A model generated the notes under the pieces. That model was not told where the DNA came from, searched no databases, and was given only the letters and a program-made list of their open reading frames with translations. Below, piece after piece: positions 10,097-19,093 of a stretch of 57,751 bases of DNA. The translations under genes were made by a program, and so were the position numbers. Position 1 is the first letter of the stretch, and each line of letters starts with the position of its first letter. The stretch spans positions 1-57,751 of the forward strand of contig URRB01000016.1 of assembly GCA_900550195.1 (NCBI GenBank), in the 5' to 3' direction. The DNA is from an uncultured Collinsella sp. (GTDB lineage: Bacteria; Actinomycetota; Coriobacteriia; Coriobacteriales; Coriobacteriaceae).

Positions 10097-10109
10097 TGCA
10101 ACATAGTCA

Positions 10110-10153
10110 TTGGGGACGTTCATAAATGACTAGTCGTTAAAGAACGTCCCCAA
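10110..10153. repeat. palindromic intergenic repeat / terminator
   Basis: TTGGGGACGTTC pairs perfectly with GAACGTCCCCAA around a 20-base loop. ACTAGTCGTT units occur in the loop and again just downstream, running into the stop of dus. It lies between two convergent genes, so it may act as a terminator. It belongs to the same GGGAC-type repeat class as 49-81. Confidence 0.6.
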
Positions 10154-10160
10154 CGACTAA

Positions 10161-11114
10161 CTAGTCGTTGAAGCGAGCTGTGGGTGCAAGCGGCTGTTCG
10201 CGAAAGACGCGCTCGACGGCAGCGCGGTATTCGTCGACCTTTTTGATCTTGCGTACGATCTTGTGGACGGTAGCGGGATCAGCGAAAGCGCACTTGGCGT
10301 AGAACCACCACTCCTTCATGCGGAAGACCGCATTGCCGCCAATCTCTTCTGCATATGCCGCAAACAGCGTGTCGTGGAAGCGCTGCAGCTCAGCAGCCGT
10401 TGCAGCAGGGCCGCCCTTGACCATGCGAGCCAGAGCGGGGTTCGCGAGCAGGCCACGCCCCAACATCACATGGCGCGTGCCGGGATAGGCCTCCACCAGC
10501 GCGTCCATATCCTCAAGATCAAAAATGTCACCGTTATAGGCCACGGGGAACGGCACACGCTCCAGCGTCTCGCCATAAAACTCTTTGCGCGGCGAACCCG
10601 TATAGCGGTCCTTTTGCACGCGCGGATGCACAATGAGCTCTGCCAACGGCATGCGGCAATACAGATCGAGCACGCGCTCGTATTCGTCGTCATTCTCCAG
10701 CCCCAGCCTGGTCTTTACCGACACCGGCAACGGCGACCGCTCGCACGCATCACTTAAGAACGCCTCGAGCTCGTCGAGATTGCGCAAGAAACCCGAGCCC
10801 TTGCCCTTGGCGACAACCGTTCCCGAAGGGCAACCCAGGTTGAGATTGACCTCGCGGTAGCCCATGTCGGCGAGCACCTGTGCCGCCCACACAAACTCGT
10901 CCGCGTTCTTGGACATCAGCTGAGGCACCACGTTGAGCCCCTGGTTATTGGCAGGATCGATCTCCTTAAACGCCTTGCCGCCAAAGCGGTTTCCCACCCG
11001 CGGCGGCGGCAAAAACGGCGTGTAATAGCAATCGAGCGCACCGAAGCACTCCGCATGCACGCGACGGAACACATGCCCGGTAATCCCCTCCATAGGGGCC
11101 AGCGAAAGGATCAT
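10161..11114 (-). CDS. dus: tRNA-dihydrouridine synthase
   Basis: A 317-residue FMN-dependent TIM-barrel enzyme that reduces uridines in the tRNA D-loop. It has the family opening LAPMEGITGHVFRR, VPQLMSKNADEF, the catalytic-Cys segment VNLNLGCPSG followed by KGKGSGFL, the phosphate-binding part PVSVKTRLG, LIVHPR and the FMN site MLGRGLLANP. ATG at 11114 has AAAGGA upstream, inside a sequence repeated in the gap. The exact Dus subgroup was not assigned. Confidence 0.92.
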   Translation of the reverse strand: MILSLAPMEGITGHVFRRVHAECFGALDCYYTPFLPPPRVGNRFGGKAFKEIDPANNQGLNVVPQLMSKNADEFVWAAQVLADMGYREVNLNLGCPSGTVVAKGKGSGFLRNLDELEAFLSDACERSPLPVSVKTRLGLENDDEYERVLDLYCRMPLAELIVHPRVQKDRYTGSPRKEFYGETLERVPFPVAYNGDIFDLEDMDALVEAYPGTRHVMLGRGLLANPALARMVKGGPAATAAELQRFHDTLFAAYAEEIGGNAVFRMKEWWFYAKCAFADPATVHKIVRKIKKVDEYRAAVERVFREQPLAPTARFND

Positions 11115-11140
11115 CTACTCTTCTCTCATATCAACACAAC

Positions 11141-11159
11141 AAAGGGGCCGTCCCTTTGT
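11141..11159. repeat. REP-like AAAGGG/CCCTTT palindrome
   Basis: AAAGGGGCCGTCCCTTTGT, upstream of dus. It resembles the element at 11449-11476. Between it and 11249 there is a short run on the minus strand that could be the tail of a lost gene (ending LVNRLKRKA-stop), too short to name. Confidence 0.45.
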
Positions 11160-11248
11160 CACATGCATTATGCCTTGCGCTTCAGGCGATTCACAAGGAA
11201 GAGGTAGCTACTGAACGATGACCACCCTCCAGCCGCACCCCATACAAC

Positions 11249-11429
11249 GAGGTCTAATACTTTTCCCGAGAAGTGAACGACCGTTTTTGGACCCCCGAAG
11301 CATCGACATTTTCTGACGCCAAAACCGCAGGATTCAACGATCAAAACCGCAGGAAATTACATCTCAAAAGTGTCGACGCTTCGGGGGTCCATTTTGACTC
11401 GTTCACTTCTCGGAAAAGTATTAGACCTC
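11249..11429. repeat. 181-bp imperfect palindromic element (MITE-like or structured RNA)
   Basis: Arms of about 68 bases face each other. GAGGTCTAATACTTTT at the left end matches AAAAGTATTAGACCTC at the right. Inside, CGAGAAGTGAACGA, TGGACCCCCGAAGC and TCGACA are mirrored with a few mismatches. The centre of about 45 bases carries a short direct repeat CAAAACCGCAGGA. No open frame fits. The length, strong termini and intergenic site suggest a miniature inverted-repeat element, or a long hairpin RNA. Confidence 0.75.
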
Positions 11430-11448
11430 GAATTCACAAGCCGCTCAA

Positions 11449-11476
11449 TGTGACAAAGGGACTGCCCCTTGTCACA
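11449..11476. repeat. REP-like hairpin abutting the ABC exporter stop
   Basis: TGTGACAAAGGG pairs with CCCCTTGTCACA around ACTG. It ends one base before the stop codon of the gene at 11477 and may serve as its terminator. Confidence 0.6.
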
Positions 11477-14400
11477 TTATTCGGAGCGTAGGGCTTCCAC
11501 GGGATCCTTTTTGGATGCGCTACGGGCCGGCAGCAGGCCGGCAACAACTGTAAGCAGCACCGAAATCGCGATGAGCACCAGCGCATCCTGCACGGGCAGG
11601 CTCATCAGGTTGGGAACCTGCTTGGTCGCAAGCGCCCAGGCATTGACCGGGAGGCTCACGAGCACCACGACGGCGATGGCAAAAACGCCGGCGATGAGGC
11701 CCTCGATAAAGGTCTCGGCATTGAATACGTTGGCCACGTTGCGTTTCGACGCGCCGATCGCGCGCAAGATGCCGATCTCCTTTTTGCGCTCCAGCACGCT
11801 GATGTAGGTGATGATGCCGATCATGATAGAGCTCACCACCAGGCTAATACTCACAAACGCAATGAGCACCAAGCTGATGGTGTTCACGATATCGGTCACC
11901 GAGCCCATGATGATGCCCATGTAGTCGGTGTACGAGATTGCCTGCTCGTCATGCCCGGCGGCTTTGACCTGCTTGTTATACGCATCGATATGGTCGAGCA
12001 CGTGCTCCTTGGCCTCAAAGTCGCGCGGGAAGATCTTGACCGAGATGGGATCTGCCTCGTCCGCATAACACAGCGTGGTCAGGTTGTTGTCGTAGGTGAG
12101 CTGCGACGCCTTCGCATAGCTCATCATGAGCGAGCTCAGGTCCTCGGCATCCATGTTGAAGTGGATAGCACGGGCAAAGGCGCTCGCATCCACGTGCATG
12201 GCGCTCGCCAGGTTGGCAAAACTCGACGACATCTGCGTCGCCATTTGTCCCATGAGCCCCGCCGCGCCTGCTTTGAGCTGGGACGATACGGTCGTCGCAA
12301 TCTGCTCGCTGATCGCCTTCATCACCTGGTCCATAGCCTGCTGCAAATAGGGCGCGAGCTGTTTTTGTGCGTAGTCGGTCATTGCCTGCTGTAGCCGCTC
12401 AGCCAGCACATCTCCGCCCAGCGCCTTGAGCTGCGCTAAGCATTGCTGCGCCGCGGCATCGTTCTCAAGATATGCCGAGAATGCGGCGGCAAGCTTTGTC
12501 GCGTCCTTAAGATCTTCGGGCGTCAGCGCCTTAAACTGATCGGACTGCATAAAGCCCTCAAACAGCTGGTTGGCAAGCGCGCCCACCTGCTGCATCTGCT
12601 CGGGTGTGAGTTCCAAGCCATCGAAGACTCCCGAGAAATCGGGGGCCGGCGCCTTGGCCATGATGTCGTTGAAGTCGATGTCCTCGCCAACGCCCGAAAG
12701 GTCGATATCCAGGCCTGACAAATCGATGCCCGAAAGGTCCATACCGCCGGCCACACCCGAAAGCGCGGACGCATCGAACGAGAACGCGCTCTTGAGCGCC
12801 GCCTCGTCAACGCTGAACATGCTGCCCAGGTCCACGCCCTGCTTGGCCTCGCCCTGCAACTCGTCGAACGTTTTGCCGGTAAAGACATCCGTCTCGGGAT
12901 GAGCAAGCTGCTCCTGCACAATCTTCGAATCGGCCGCGCGCTCCATAAGCTGGCGAGTCAGCGCATGTGTGTAGGCGATACCGGGCGAAAGGGCGCTCGC
13001 GTTGGCCGTCTCGTTGGGCCGTACCACGCCCACAATGCGCACGTCAATGCCATCGGCAACCTTGGCCGCCATGAAGTCGGCGTCACCGGACATATCGGCC
13101 CACATACCGGTCTCTTCGTTTTTGCGATACGCATCTGCCGGCGACAGCACCTTAAACGTGGTGGACAGCGCATCGTCGTAGGTAAAGTCGGCAGCGGTCT
13201 CGGGCGTCTCGATCTTACCGTCGGCCGTCATGGCACTGTTTACCAGATCGTTGAGCTCATCGATATCCAGCGCACCGATGCTGTAGAGCGTATAGTCGCC
13301 CACCGTGCCGCGGCTCGAAAGCACCATTACGGCTTCGTTGGCAGACGTGGGCCAATGACCGGCGACGACATCGTACTGGCTGTCGAGCAGACTCTGGTCG
13401 TCGATCATCTCGTTAAAGACCGAGGTTCCCATGGATTCCATGCTCACCGTTGCCGCCGAGCTCGCGCCTCCGCTCATGGCCTCGGTCATGGCGTTGGGCA
13501 CCAGCCGGACAGGCTTCTCATCGCCCTTGCCGGCACGATAGACAACCGGCGATACACCGTAGCCGTACTGAATGGCGTTGACCTCTTTGTCGATACCGTC
13601 GCCGCCGTCGTCAAGCCATGCCTTAAAGCTCGTCATGTCGTTGGACTTAACGCTCGCAAACATATCCTTTACGGCCGTGACCACGGGAATCTTATCGGTT
13701 TCGGCACTGTCGTCGGACGAATCCACGTTTTCAGGCGAGTCATCATCCGCAGCCCCCTGTCCGCCCATCATGGACGACAGGTCGTAATCCTGCTTGGAAA
13801 TGGTGAGCGGGTAGCTCGAGAGCGTATCCTCCTCGACCTTTTTGATGTAGCCGTTTACGCCATTGGAGAGCGCCAGGATCGCCGCGATACCGATAATGCC
13901 AATCGAGCCCGCAAAGGCAGTCATGGCCGTGCGGCCCTTCTTGGTCATGAGGTTTCGGGCAGAAAGCCCCAGCGCCGTCACAAAGCTCATCGAGGTTTTG
14001 CGCGTAGGCTTTGCCTCGCGACGCGCGGCCTTGGCAGCATCAAAGGGGTCGGAATCGTCGGTGATCTTGCCGTCCGCCAGATTGACGATACGCGTGGCGT
14101 ACTGATACGCCAGCTCGGGATTGTGCGTGACCATGATAACCAGGCGGTCGCGCGCGACTTCCTTGAGCAAGTCCATGACCTGCACGGACGTCGTAGAGTC
14201 CAAGGCGCCGGTCGGCTCGTCTGCCAGCACGATCTCGGGATCGTTGATTAGGGCGCGGGCGATGGCCACGCGCTGCATCTGTCCACCCGAAAGCTGGCTC
14301 GGGCGCTTGTTAACGTGCTCGCCCAGACCAACTGCCTCGAGCGCCTTGCGTGCACGCTGGCGGCGCTCGGCATGCCCCACACCCGTGAGCGTAAGCGCCA

Positions 14401-14716
14401 GCTCCACGTTTTCCAAAATGGTCTGATGCGGAATAAGGTTATAGCTTTGGAACACAAATCCGATGCGGTTGTTGCGGTAGGCATCCCAATCGCGATCGTG
14501 AAAGTCCTTGGTCGAAATACCGTCGATCAGCAGGTCGCCCGAGTCAAAGTGGTCGAGTCCGCCGATAACGTTGAGCATCGTAGTTTTGCCCGAACCCGAG
14601 GGACCCAGAATGGCCACGAACTCGCTATCGCGAAAAGACAGGCTTACGTTGTCGAGCGCCACCTGCGTAAACGACTGCGTAACGTACCTTTTGCAAATTC
14701 CTTTGAGCTCCAGCAT
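11477..14716 (-). CDS. MacB-like ABC transporter, fused ATPase-permease
   Basis: A 1079-residue single-chain ABC protein. Residues 1-230 are the ATPase, with Walker A GPSGSGKT, signature LSGGQMQR, Walker B IVLADEP and the H-loop in VTHN. A first membrane helix (about 260-285) is followed by a very long extracytoplasmic region of about 600 residues. This region contains Asp/Ser-rich stretches, repeated DLSGIDLSGLDIDLSG units and Gln/Ala-rich helical segments. The C-terminal 180 residues are an FtsX-type permease (ISVLERKKEIGILRAIGAS, LPARSASKKDPVEALRSE). This is the MacB/FtsX type VII layout, used for mechanotransmission or export rather than bulk import. ATG at 14716 follows AGGAGAGG; a GTG at 14743 is an alternative. 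Confidence 0.88.
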   Translation of the reverse strand: MLELKGICKRYVTQSFTQVALDNVSLSFRDSEFVAILGPSGSGKTTMLNVIGGLDHFDSGDLLIDGISTKDFHDRDWDAYRNNRIGFVFQSYNLIPHQTILENVELALTLTGVGHAERRQRARKALEAVGLGEHVNKRPSQLSGGQMQRVAIARALINDPEIVLADEPTGALDSTTSVQVMDLLKEVARDRLVIMVTHNPELAYQYATRIVNLADGKITDDSDPFDAAKAARREAKPTRKTSMSFVTALGLSARNLMTKKGRTAMTAFAGSIGIIGIAAILALSNGVNGYIKKVEEDTLSSYPLTISKQDYDLSSMMGGQGAADDDSPENVDSSDDSAETDKIPVVTAVKDMFASVKSNDMTSFKAWLDDGGDGIDKEVNAIQYGYGVSPVVYRAGKGDEKPVRLVPNAMTEAMSGGASSAATVSMESMGTSVFNEMIDDQSLLDSQYDVVAGHWPTSANEAVMVLSSRGTVGDYTLYSIGALDIDELNDLVNSAMTADGKIETPETAADFTYDDALSTTFKVLSPADAYRKNEETGMWADMSGDADFMAAKVADGIDVRIVGVVRPNETANASALSPGIAYTHALTRQLMERAADSKIVQEQLAHPETDVFTGKTFDELQGEAKQGVDLGSMFSVDEAALKSAFSFDASALSGVAGGMDLSGIDLSGLDIDLSGVGEDIDFNDIMAKAPAPDFSGVFDGLELTPEQMQQVGALANQLFEGFMQSDQFKALTPEDLKDATKLAAAFSAYLENDAAAQQCLAQLKALGGDVLAERLQQAMTDYAQKQLAPYLQQAMDQVMKAISEQIATTVSSQLKAGAAGLMGQMATQMSSSFANLASAMHVDASAFARAIHFNMDAEDLSSLMMSYAKASQLTYDNNLTTLCYADEADPISVKIFPRDFEAKEHVLDHIDAYNKQVKAAGHDEQAISYTDYMGIIMGSVTDIVNTISLVLIAFVSISLVVSSIMIGIITYISVLERKKEIGILRAIGASKRNVANVFNAETFIEGLIAGVFAIAVVVLVSLPVNAWALATKQVPNLMSLPVQDALVLIAISVLLTVVAGLLPARSASKKDPVEALRSE

Positions 14717-14869
14717 GGACGGCAACCTCTCCTGCGCAGGCACCCTGCCCGCTCTCCTCCGCCGTTCGTATTCGACGCGTTTGTCCTACTCTATCCCCAT
14801 TTTTTGCCGGCGCCAGTGAGGAATGTAACGAACCACGCCAAAAAACGAACGGGACGGCGCCCAAAAGAA

Positions 14870-14889
14870 GAGGTCCCAAGCGGGACCTC
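14870..14889 (-). terminator. intrinsic terminator of the redox operon
   Basis: GAGGTCCC-AAGC-GGGACCTC, followed on the minus strand by a T-rich stretch. It lies 80 bases past the stop of the thioredoxin-like gene. Confidence 0.7.
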
Positions 14890-14969
14890 TATATGGTGGA
14901 GCTTATCTTGAAAGGTAGTGGACTACTTCGCACAGCGGTGCACGATCCTCGCTATGCTTTACGCGTTGT

Positions 14970-15941
14970 TTACTGCTCGCTATTCGCAATCGCCTGGTCG
15001 ATAAGCTTGTCGAGTGCCGCGCGCTGCTCGGCGGAGCTGATGGCTCCCACGATTGGATCCCCTACGATGTTGCCATTCTGATCGATGACATACGTTGTCG
15101 GGAACGAGAACAAATTTGACGTAAACTTACCGGCCTCGCTATCCGACTTGAACCAGATGTTCTTATACGTCACGCCCTTCTTGCTCAGCACGTCCTTGGC
15201 ATCTGCAATCTCGCCCTTGTTGCCATCGAGCGTAAAGGAATTGACGCCCACGACCTGACCGCCCTTCTTGGCAAGCTCCTGATTCAGTTTCTCAAGATCG
15301 CCCAGCTCGCCCACGCACGGCTTGCAAGTGGTGAACCAGAAGTTCATGACGGTGACCTTGTTCTTAGAGAACAGCTCGTCGCTACTCACGTCGTTGCCAT
15401 CCAGGTCCTTGCCCGTAAAGCTGGGGAACTTCGTCGCCTCGCTCGAAGCATTGGCACCAGCCGTCATGCCAGCGGCCGAAGCGTCGACGCTCTCGCCTTC
15501 GCTCGGCGTGCTTCCACAGCCGGGGAACTCCTTCTCCAGGCTCTCGAGCTTGTCCTCGATCTCCTTGATCTGCTGTGCACCGGCCTTGAGCGTCTTGAGC
15601 TCATCCGCCGTGAACTCATCCTTGGCGCCGTCGATGGTCTTGAGCAGGAAATCGCCGTAATTGCTGCCGTCCTCAATCATTGCCGAGTCTTTATTTGCCG
15701 CATTGAATACCTTTTCCCACAGCGCGTTATCACTCGAAAAGATCTCGTTCTCCTTCTGCATGAGCTTCGCATACAGCTCGGCGGCCTCGTCGGCATTGGC
15801 CGGCTTCTGCGCAGTGAGTTCTGCGATCTTAGGATCGGAGCTCGCAGATTCGCTCGCATTGCCGCCAGGTGCCGAGCACGCCACAAGACACAAGGCCAAT
15901 ACCGGCACCATAAACAGGGCCGCAATCTTAGAAAGCTTCAT
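14970..15941 (-). CDS. TlpA-like thiol-disulfide oxidoreductase lipoprotein
   Basis: A 323-residue lipoprotein: signal peptide, then Cys in LVACSAPGG. A helical region of about 130 residues follows. The C-terminal part is a TlpA/ResA-like thioredoxin domain with active site TTCKPCVGE, cis-Pro loop FSFPTTYVID and NGNIVGDPIVG. It should act outside the membrane on protein disulfides. ATG at 15941 is seven bases from GGAGGA; the ATG six bases earlier touches that site and is unlikely. Neighbours are a polyferredoxin-type membrane protein and a CxxC microprotein. Together they suggest an electron path through the membrane to extracellular thiols. Confidence 0.88.
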   Translation of the reverse strand: MKLSKIAALFMVPVLALCLVACSAPGGNASESASSDPKIAELTAQKPANADEAAELYAKLMQKENEIFSSDNALWEKVFNAANKDSAMIEDGSNYGDFLLKTIDGAKDEFTADELKTLKAGAQQIKEIEDKLESLEKEFPGCGSTPSEGESVDASAAGMTAGANASSEATKFPSFTGKDLDGNDVSSDELFSKNKVTVMNFWFTTCKPCVGELGDLEKLNQELAKKGGQVVGVNSFTLDGNKGEIADAKDVLSKKGVTYKNIWFKSDSEAGKFTSNLFSFPTTYVIDQNGNIVGDPIVGAISSAEQRAALDKLIDQAIANSEQ

Positions 15942-15970
15942 AGTCATTCCTCCGTTTTGTCGAAGCTTGT

Positions 15971-16873
15971 TTACTTTTTATCGGCGGTCAAGGGAAGCTT
16001 TTCCGCCGACACATCCAGGCCATAGCGATAGCTGATGGCATCGACAGGACAGGCCCCGATGCACTTTCCGCACCGGATGCATTCGGCATGATTGGGCGCG
16101 CGGACCACATCAACATCCATCTGACAAACCTTTGAGCACTTGCCACACGAGACACATTTGCATGCATCGACCCGAATCCCCAGCAGGGATACCTTATTCA
16201 TGAGCGCATAGAATGCGCCGAGTGGACAAATCCATTTGCAGAAGGGGCGGTAGAGCAAAACGCTCAGCACTACCACGGCAATGAGAACGGCAAGTTTCCA
16301 AGTAAAGAGCTGCCCCAGCGCAGATCGAATGCCGGCATTGGCAATGGCCAGCGGAATGGCGCCCTCGAGCACGCCCTGCGGACAGATGTACTTACAAAAG
16401 AACGGGTCGCCCATGCCCACGTCGTTAACCACCAAGACGGGCAGCAGCACCACGGCAAACAGCAACACGACGTACTTGATGTACGTGAGCGGCTTGAGCT
16501 TTTTTGTCGAAAGCTTTTTGCCGGGAATCTTATGAAGCAGCTCCTGCAGCCAGCCAAACGGGCACAGAAAGCCGCATACAAAGCGTCCCAGCAGCACGCC
16601 GAGCAAAATGAGCGTACCGGTAACATAGTAAGAAAAGTTGAACTTGGATGAACCTACCACCGACTGGAACGACCCGATGGGGCACGCACCCGATGCCGCG
16701 GGGCACGAATAGCAATTAAGTCCAGGTACGCAGACTGTTTTTCCCGCGCCCTGATAGATGCCGCCTTTGGCAAAGTTTGGCAGGTGAATGTTGGTGACGA
16801 GCGTCGCCGCCGCCTGAATGAATCCGCGAAATCGAGCCAAAACATGCGACGCAGTGTTTTCTCTTTTATCCAA
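15971..16873 (-). CDS. membrane 4Fe-4S protein (NapH/CcoG-like polyferredoxin)
   Basis: About 300 residues with several membrane helices. Two CxxxCP motifs mark the NapH-type fold (FVCGFLCPFGWLQE and PFCKWICPLGAF), with a further CKYICPQGVLEG. The C terminus is a double 4Fe-4S ferredoxin (CKCVSCGKCSKVC and CIRCGKCIGACP). An N-terminal Cys cluster lies in NCYSCPAASGACP. It is likely to carry electrons across or along the membrane. The start is uncertain: TTG at 16873 overlaps the end of the upstream microgene and follows GGAG at ten bases. An upstream extension in this frame is really the microgene in another frame. Confidence 0.85.
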   Translation of the reverse strand: MDKRENTASHVLARFRGFIQAAATLVTNIHLPNFAKGGIYQGAGKTVCVPGLNCYSCPAASGACPIGSFQSVVGSSKFNFSYYVTGTLILLGVLLGRFVCGFLCPFGWLQELLHKIPGKKLSTKKLKPLTYIKYVVLLFAVVLLPVLVVNDVGMGDPFFCKYICPQGVLEGAIPLAIANAGIRSALGQLFTWKLAVLIAVVVLSVLLYRPFCKWICPLGAFYALMNKVSLLGIRVDACKCVSCGKCSKVCQMDVDVVRAPNHAECIRCGKCIGACPVDAISYRYGLDVSAEKLPLTADKK

Positions 16874-17012
16874 TTCCGATACACTCCAAGCACAGCCTAA
16901 TCGCTTTGGCCAGCACGGCATCTGCCTCGCCACGCATAACGCCAAAGCACACCATGGCAATTCCGACGATCAACAAAGCGACCTGTACCACGGGTTTTAC
17001 CGCTTTGAACAA
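16866..17012 (-). CDS. CD1871A-like CxxC microprotein
   Basis: A 48-residue protein: one membrane helix (QVALLIVGIAMVCFGVM), then RGEADAVLAKAIRLCLECIGIG at the C terminus. The ending CLECIGIG and RGE.. pattern match the CD1871A family of CxxC-containing small proteins, which I recall as a family defined by this tail. The start is TTG at 17012, eight bases from AAAGGAG. It overlaps the next gene by eight bases, so the two are probably coupled. The CxxC at its tail could hand electrons to, or bind, the 4Fe-4S membrane protein. Confidence 0.8.
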   Translation of the reverse strand: MFKAVKPVVQVALLIVGIAMVCFGVMRGEADAVLAKAIRLCLECIGIG

Positions 17013-17102
17013 CCTGACCACTCCTTTCGTTACGCGACCATTGGACCATATCGGCTATAAAATCCGTGTTAAGCGCGATTTGAAATGTGCAAGGAGACTG
17101 TT

Positions 17103-17777
17103 ATGCGTATTTTGATCGTCGAGGACGAGCGGGCGCTGTGCGACGCAATCGCGCGCAGCTTGCGGAACTTGGCGTACAGTGTCGACTGCTGTCACGACGG
17201 ACAGGAGGCGCTCGACCTACTGGACGTTGAGGCCTTCGACCTCGTGGTACTCGACCTCAACCTTCCCCGCATCGACGGCATGACCGTACTCAGGGAACTT
17301 AGGAAAACTGACTGCGAGACTAAGGTACTGATTCTGTCCGCACGTGGCGAAGTATCAGATAAAGTCGCCGGACTCGATGCCGGCGCCAACGATTACCTCA
17401 CCAAGCCGTTTCATCTGGACGAGCTTGCGGCAAGGATTCGCAGCCTTACCCTAAGACGCTTTACACAAAGCGACGTAGTTTTAACCTGCGGAAAGCTCAG
17501 CTTTGACACCAAGGCGCGCATCGCTTCCGTGGACAGCGAGGCTTTATCTCTTACGCGCAAGGAAACGGGAATCTTGGAATACCTGATGCTTAATCAGGGG
17601 CGACCGGTAAGCCAAGAGGAGCTTATCGAGCACGTTTGGGATAGCAGCGTGAACAACTTTAGCAACGCAACCCGCGTTCATATTTCGTCGCTCCGAAAAA
17701 AGTTGCGCAGCGCTTTGGGATACGACCCGATTCGCAATCGGATTGGAGAGGGCTACGTTATGGAGGATAACGAATGA
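17103..17777 (+). CDS. OmpR-family response regulator
   Basis: A 224-residue regulator. The receiver spans residues 1-115 with acidic pocket VEDE, acceptor Asp in LVVLDLNLPRIDG, the conserved Thr/Ser in ILSARG and Lys in YLTKPF. A winged-helix DNA-binding domain follows (LTRKETGILEYLMLNQGRPVS, RVHISSLRKKL, IRNRIGEGYVM). ATG at 17103 follows AAGGAG. It is divergent from the CxxC/4Fe-4S/TlpA operon, separated by about 90 bases, and overlaps its kinase. Control of the divergent redox operon is a reasonable guess. Confidence 0.93.
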   Translation: MRILIVEDERALCDAIARSLRNLAYSVDCCHDGQEALDLLDVEAFDLVVLDLNLPRIDGMTVLRELRKTDCETKVLILSARGEVSDKVAGLDAGANDYLTKPFHLDELAARIRSLTLRRFTQSDVVLTCGKLSFDTKARIASVDSEALSLTRKETGILEYLMLNQGRPVSQEELIEHVWDSSVNNFSNATRVHISSLRKKLRSALGYDPIRNRIGEGYVMEDNE

Positions 17778-18925
17778 AAAGGCTTTCGCTGCAATGGCGC
17801 ATAACGATTATGACGGCACTGCTCACGTGTGCGGCGTGCGTGCTGACGAACTGCCTGGTCGGCTATACGGGCATGCGCTACATGGATGCCATCGGCAGTA
17901 ACATCTCGGCCTTTAACGCAACCGGCGAAGATTCGCCCCAGGCGTTCGACCCGACGAAAGCGGTCCCCGATGACAGGGTCACGATCGTCGTAAACGACGC
18001 ACAGGAGTCTTTTGGCACGACAGCCTGGTACATCACGGCTGGAGTCACACTCCTTGGCGGCGTGCTGGCATACTTTGTGAGCGGCCGTGCACTCAAACCG
18101 CTACGGGATTTCGCCGCCCAGGTAGAGCGCGTGCAGCCTGACAACCTAAGCGAAATCAGGCTCAGTGAAGATGTGCCCACCGAGCTACAACGATGCAGCG
18201 CCTCTTTCAACGACATGATCGCCCGTCTTGGCGAAGGATTCTCTGCACAGCGTCAGTTTACCGGCAATGCCGCACACGAGCTGCGCACCCCGCTCGCCCT
18301 TATGCAAGCACAGATTGAACTATTCATCTCCGAGCACTCCGGTTTGCAACCCGAAACAGCCGAGCTGCTCGGCCTGCTACAAGAACAAACCGAGCGCATG
18401 TCTCGAATGACCAAGGTATTGCTTGAGATGAGTGAGCTCCGCAGCGTTCCTTGCGAGGACGATGTTGAACTCGGTCCCTTGTCCGAAGAGGTCCTCACTG
18501 ACCTTGCGCCACTTGCCGAAAATAGGAGCATAGCCCTCAACTGTGCTGGAGACGCTTTAGCAATCGGGAGCGACACGCTCCTCTATCGGCTGGTGTTTAA
18601 TCTGGTCGAAAACGCCATCCGTTACAGCCGCTCCGGCTCGACTGTCAACGTCTCCATCAGCGACAGCGACAGCCACGTGTTCCTGCGAGTCGAGGACCGG
18701 GGCCCGGGAATACCCAAGCAGTACCGTGAGAGCATCTTCCAACCGTTCTTTCGCCTGGATAAATCCCGCAGCAGGGCATACGGCGGTGCAGGGCTCGGGC
18801 TAGCGCTTGTTTGGGAGATTGCAGTCCTACACGGCGGCACGGTAGAGGTCGAAGCAAGTTCCGAGAACGGGACTACCATGCTCGTAAGCCTTCCAAAACG
18901 ATCCGCAGCGTTAACCGAACAGTAA
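17774..18925 (+). CDS. sensor histidine kinase, partner of the OmpR regulator
   Basis: A 383-residue membrane kinase: helix 1 near residues 8-28, a short external loop, and helix 2 near 75-97. Next come HAMP (SGRALKPLRDFAAQVERV), HisKA with AAHELRTPLALM, and HATPase_c with NLVENAIRYS, DRGPGIP and GGAGLGLALVW. The ATGA overlap with the regulator stop shows coupled translation. The roughly 45-residue external part is too short for a typical ligand domain, so it may sense through the membrane or a partner. Confidence 0.92.
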   Translation: MKRLSLQWRITIMTALLTCAACVLTNCLVGYTGMRYMDAIGSNISAFNATGEDSPQAFDPTKAVPDDRVTIVVNDAQESFGTTAWYITAGVTLLGGVLAYFVSGRALKPLRDFAAQVERVQPDNLSEIRLSEDVPTELQRCSASFNDMIARLGEGFSAQRQFTGNAAHELRTPLALMQAQIELFISEHSGLQPETAELLGLLQEQTERMSRMTKVLLEMSELRSVPCEDDVELGPLSEEVLTDLAPLAENRSIALNCAGDALAIGSDTLLYRLVFNLVENAIRYSRSGSTVNVSISDSDSHVFLRVEDRGPGIPKQYRESIFQPFFRLDKSRSRAYGGAGLGLALVWEIAVLHGGTVEVEASSENGTTMLVSLPKRSAALTEQ

Positions 18926-19093
18926 AACTAGAACGAGGCCCAGTGGGTCCCGCCCTTACAAAACCCGAAGGCTTTCCATGTGTCTGTACTATGAGCCGTT
19001 GGGGAACCAGATGTCAACCAGCATGCCGAGCTCAGTCACCTCATCCTAGGGAAAGGAGCAAAGGGGCGTCACTGCTTTTGACGGTGCTCTTAG

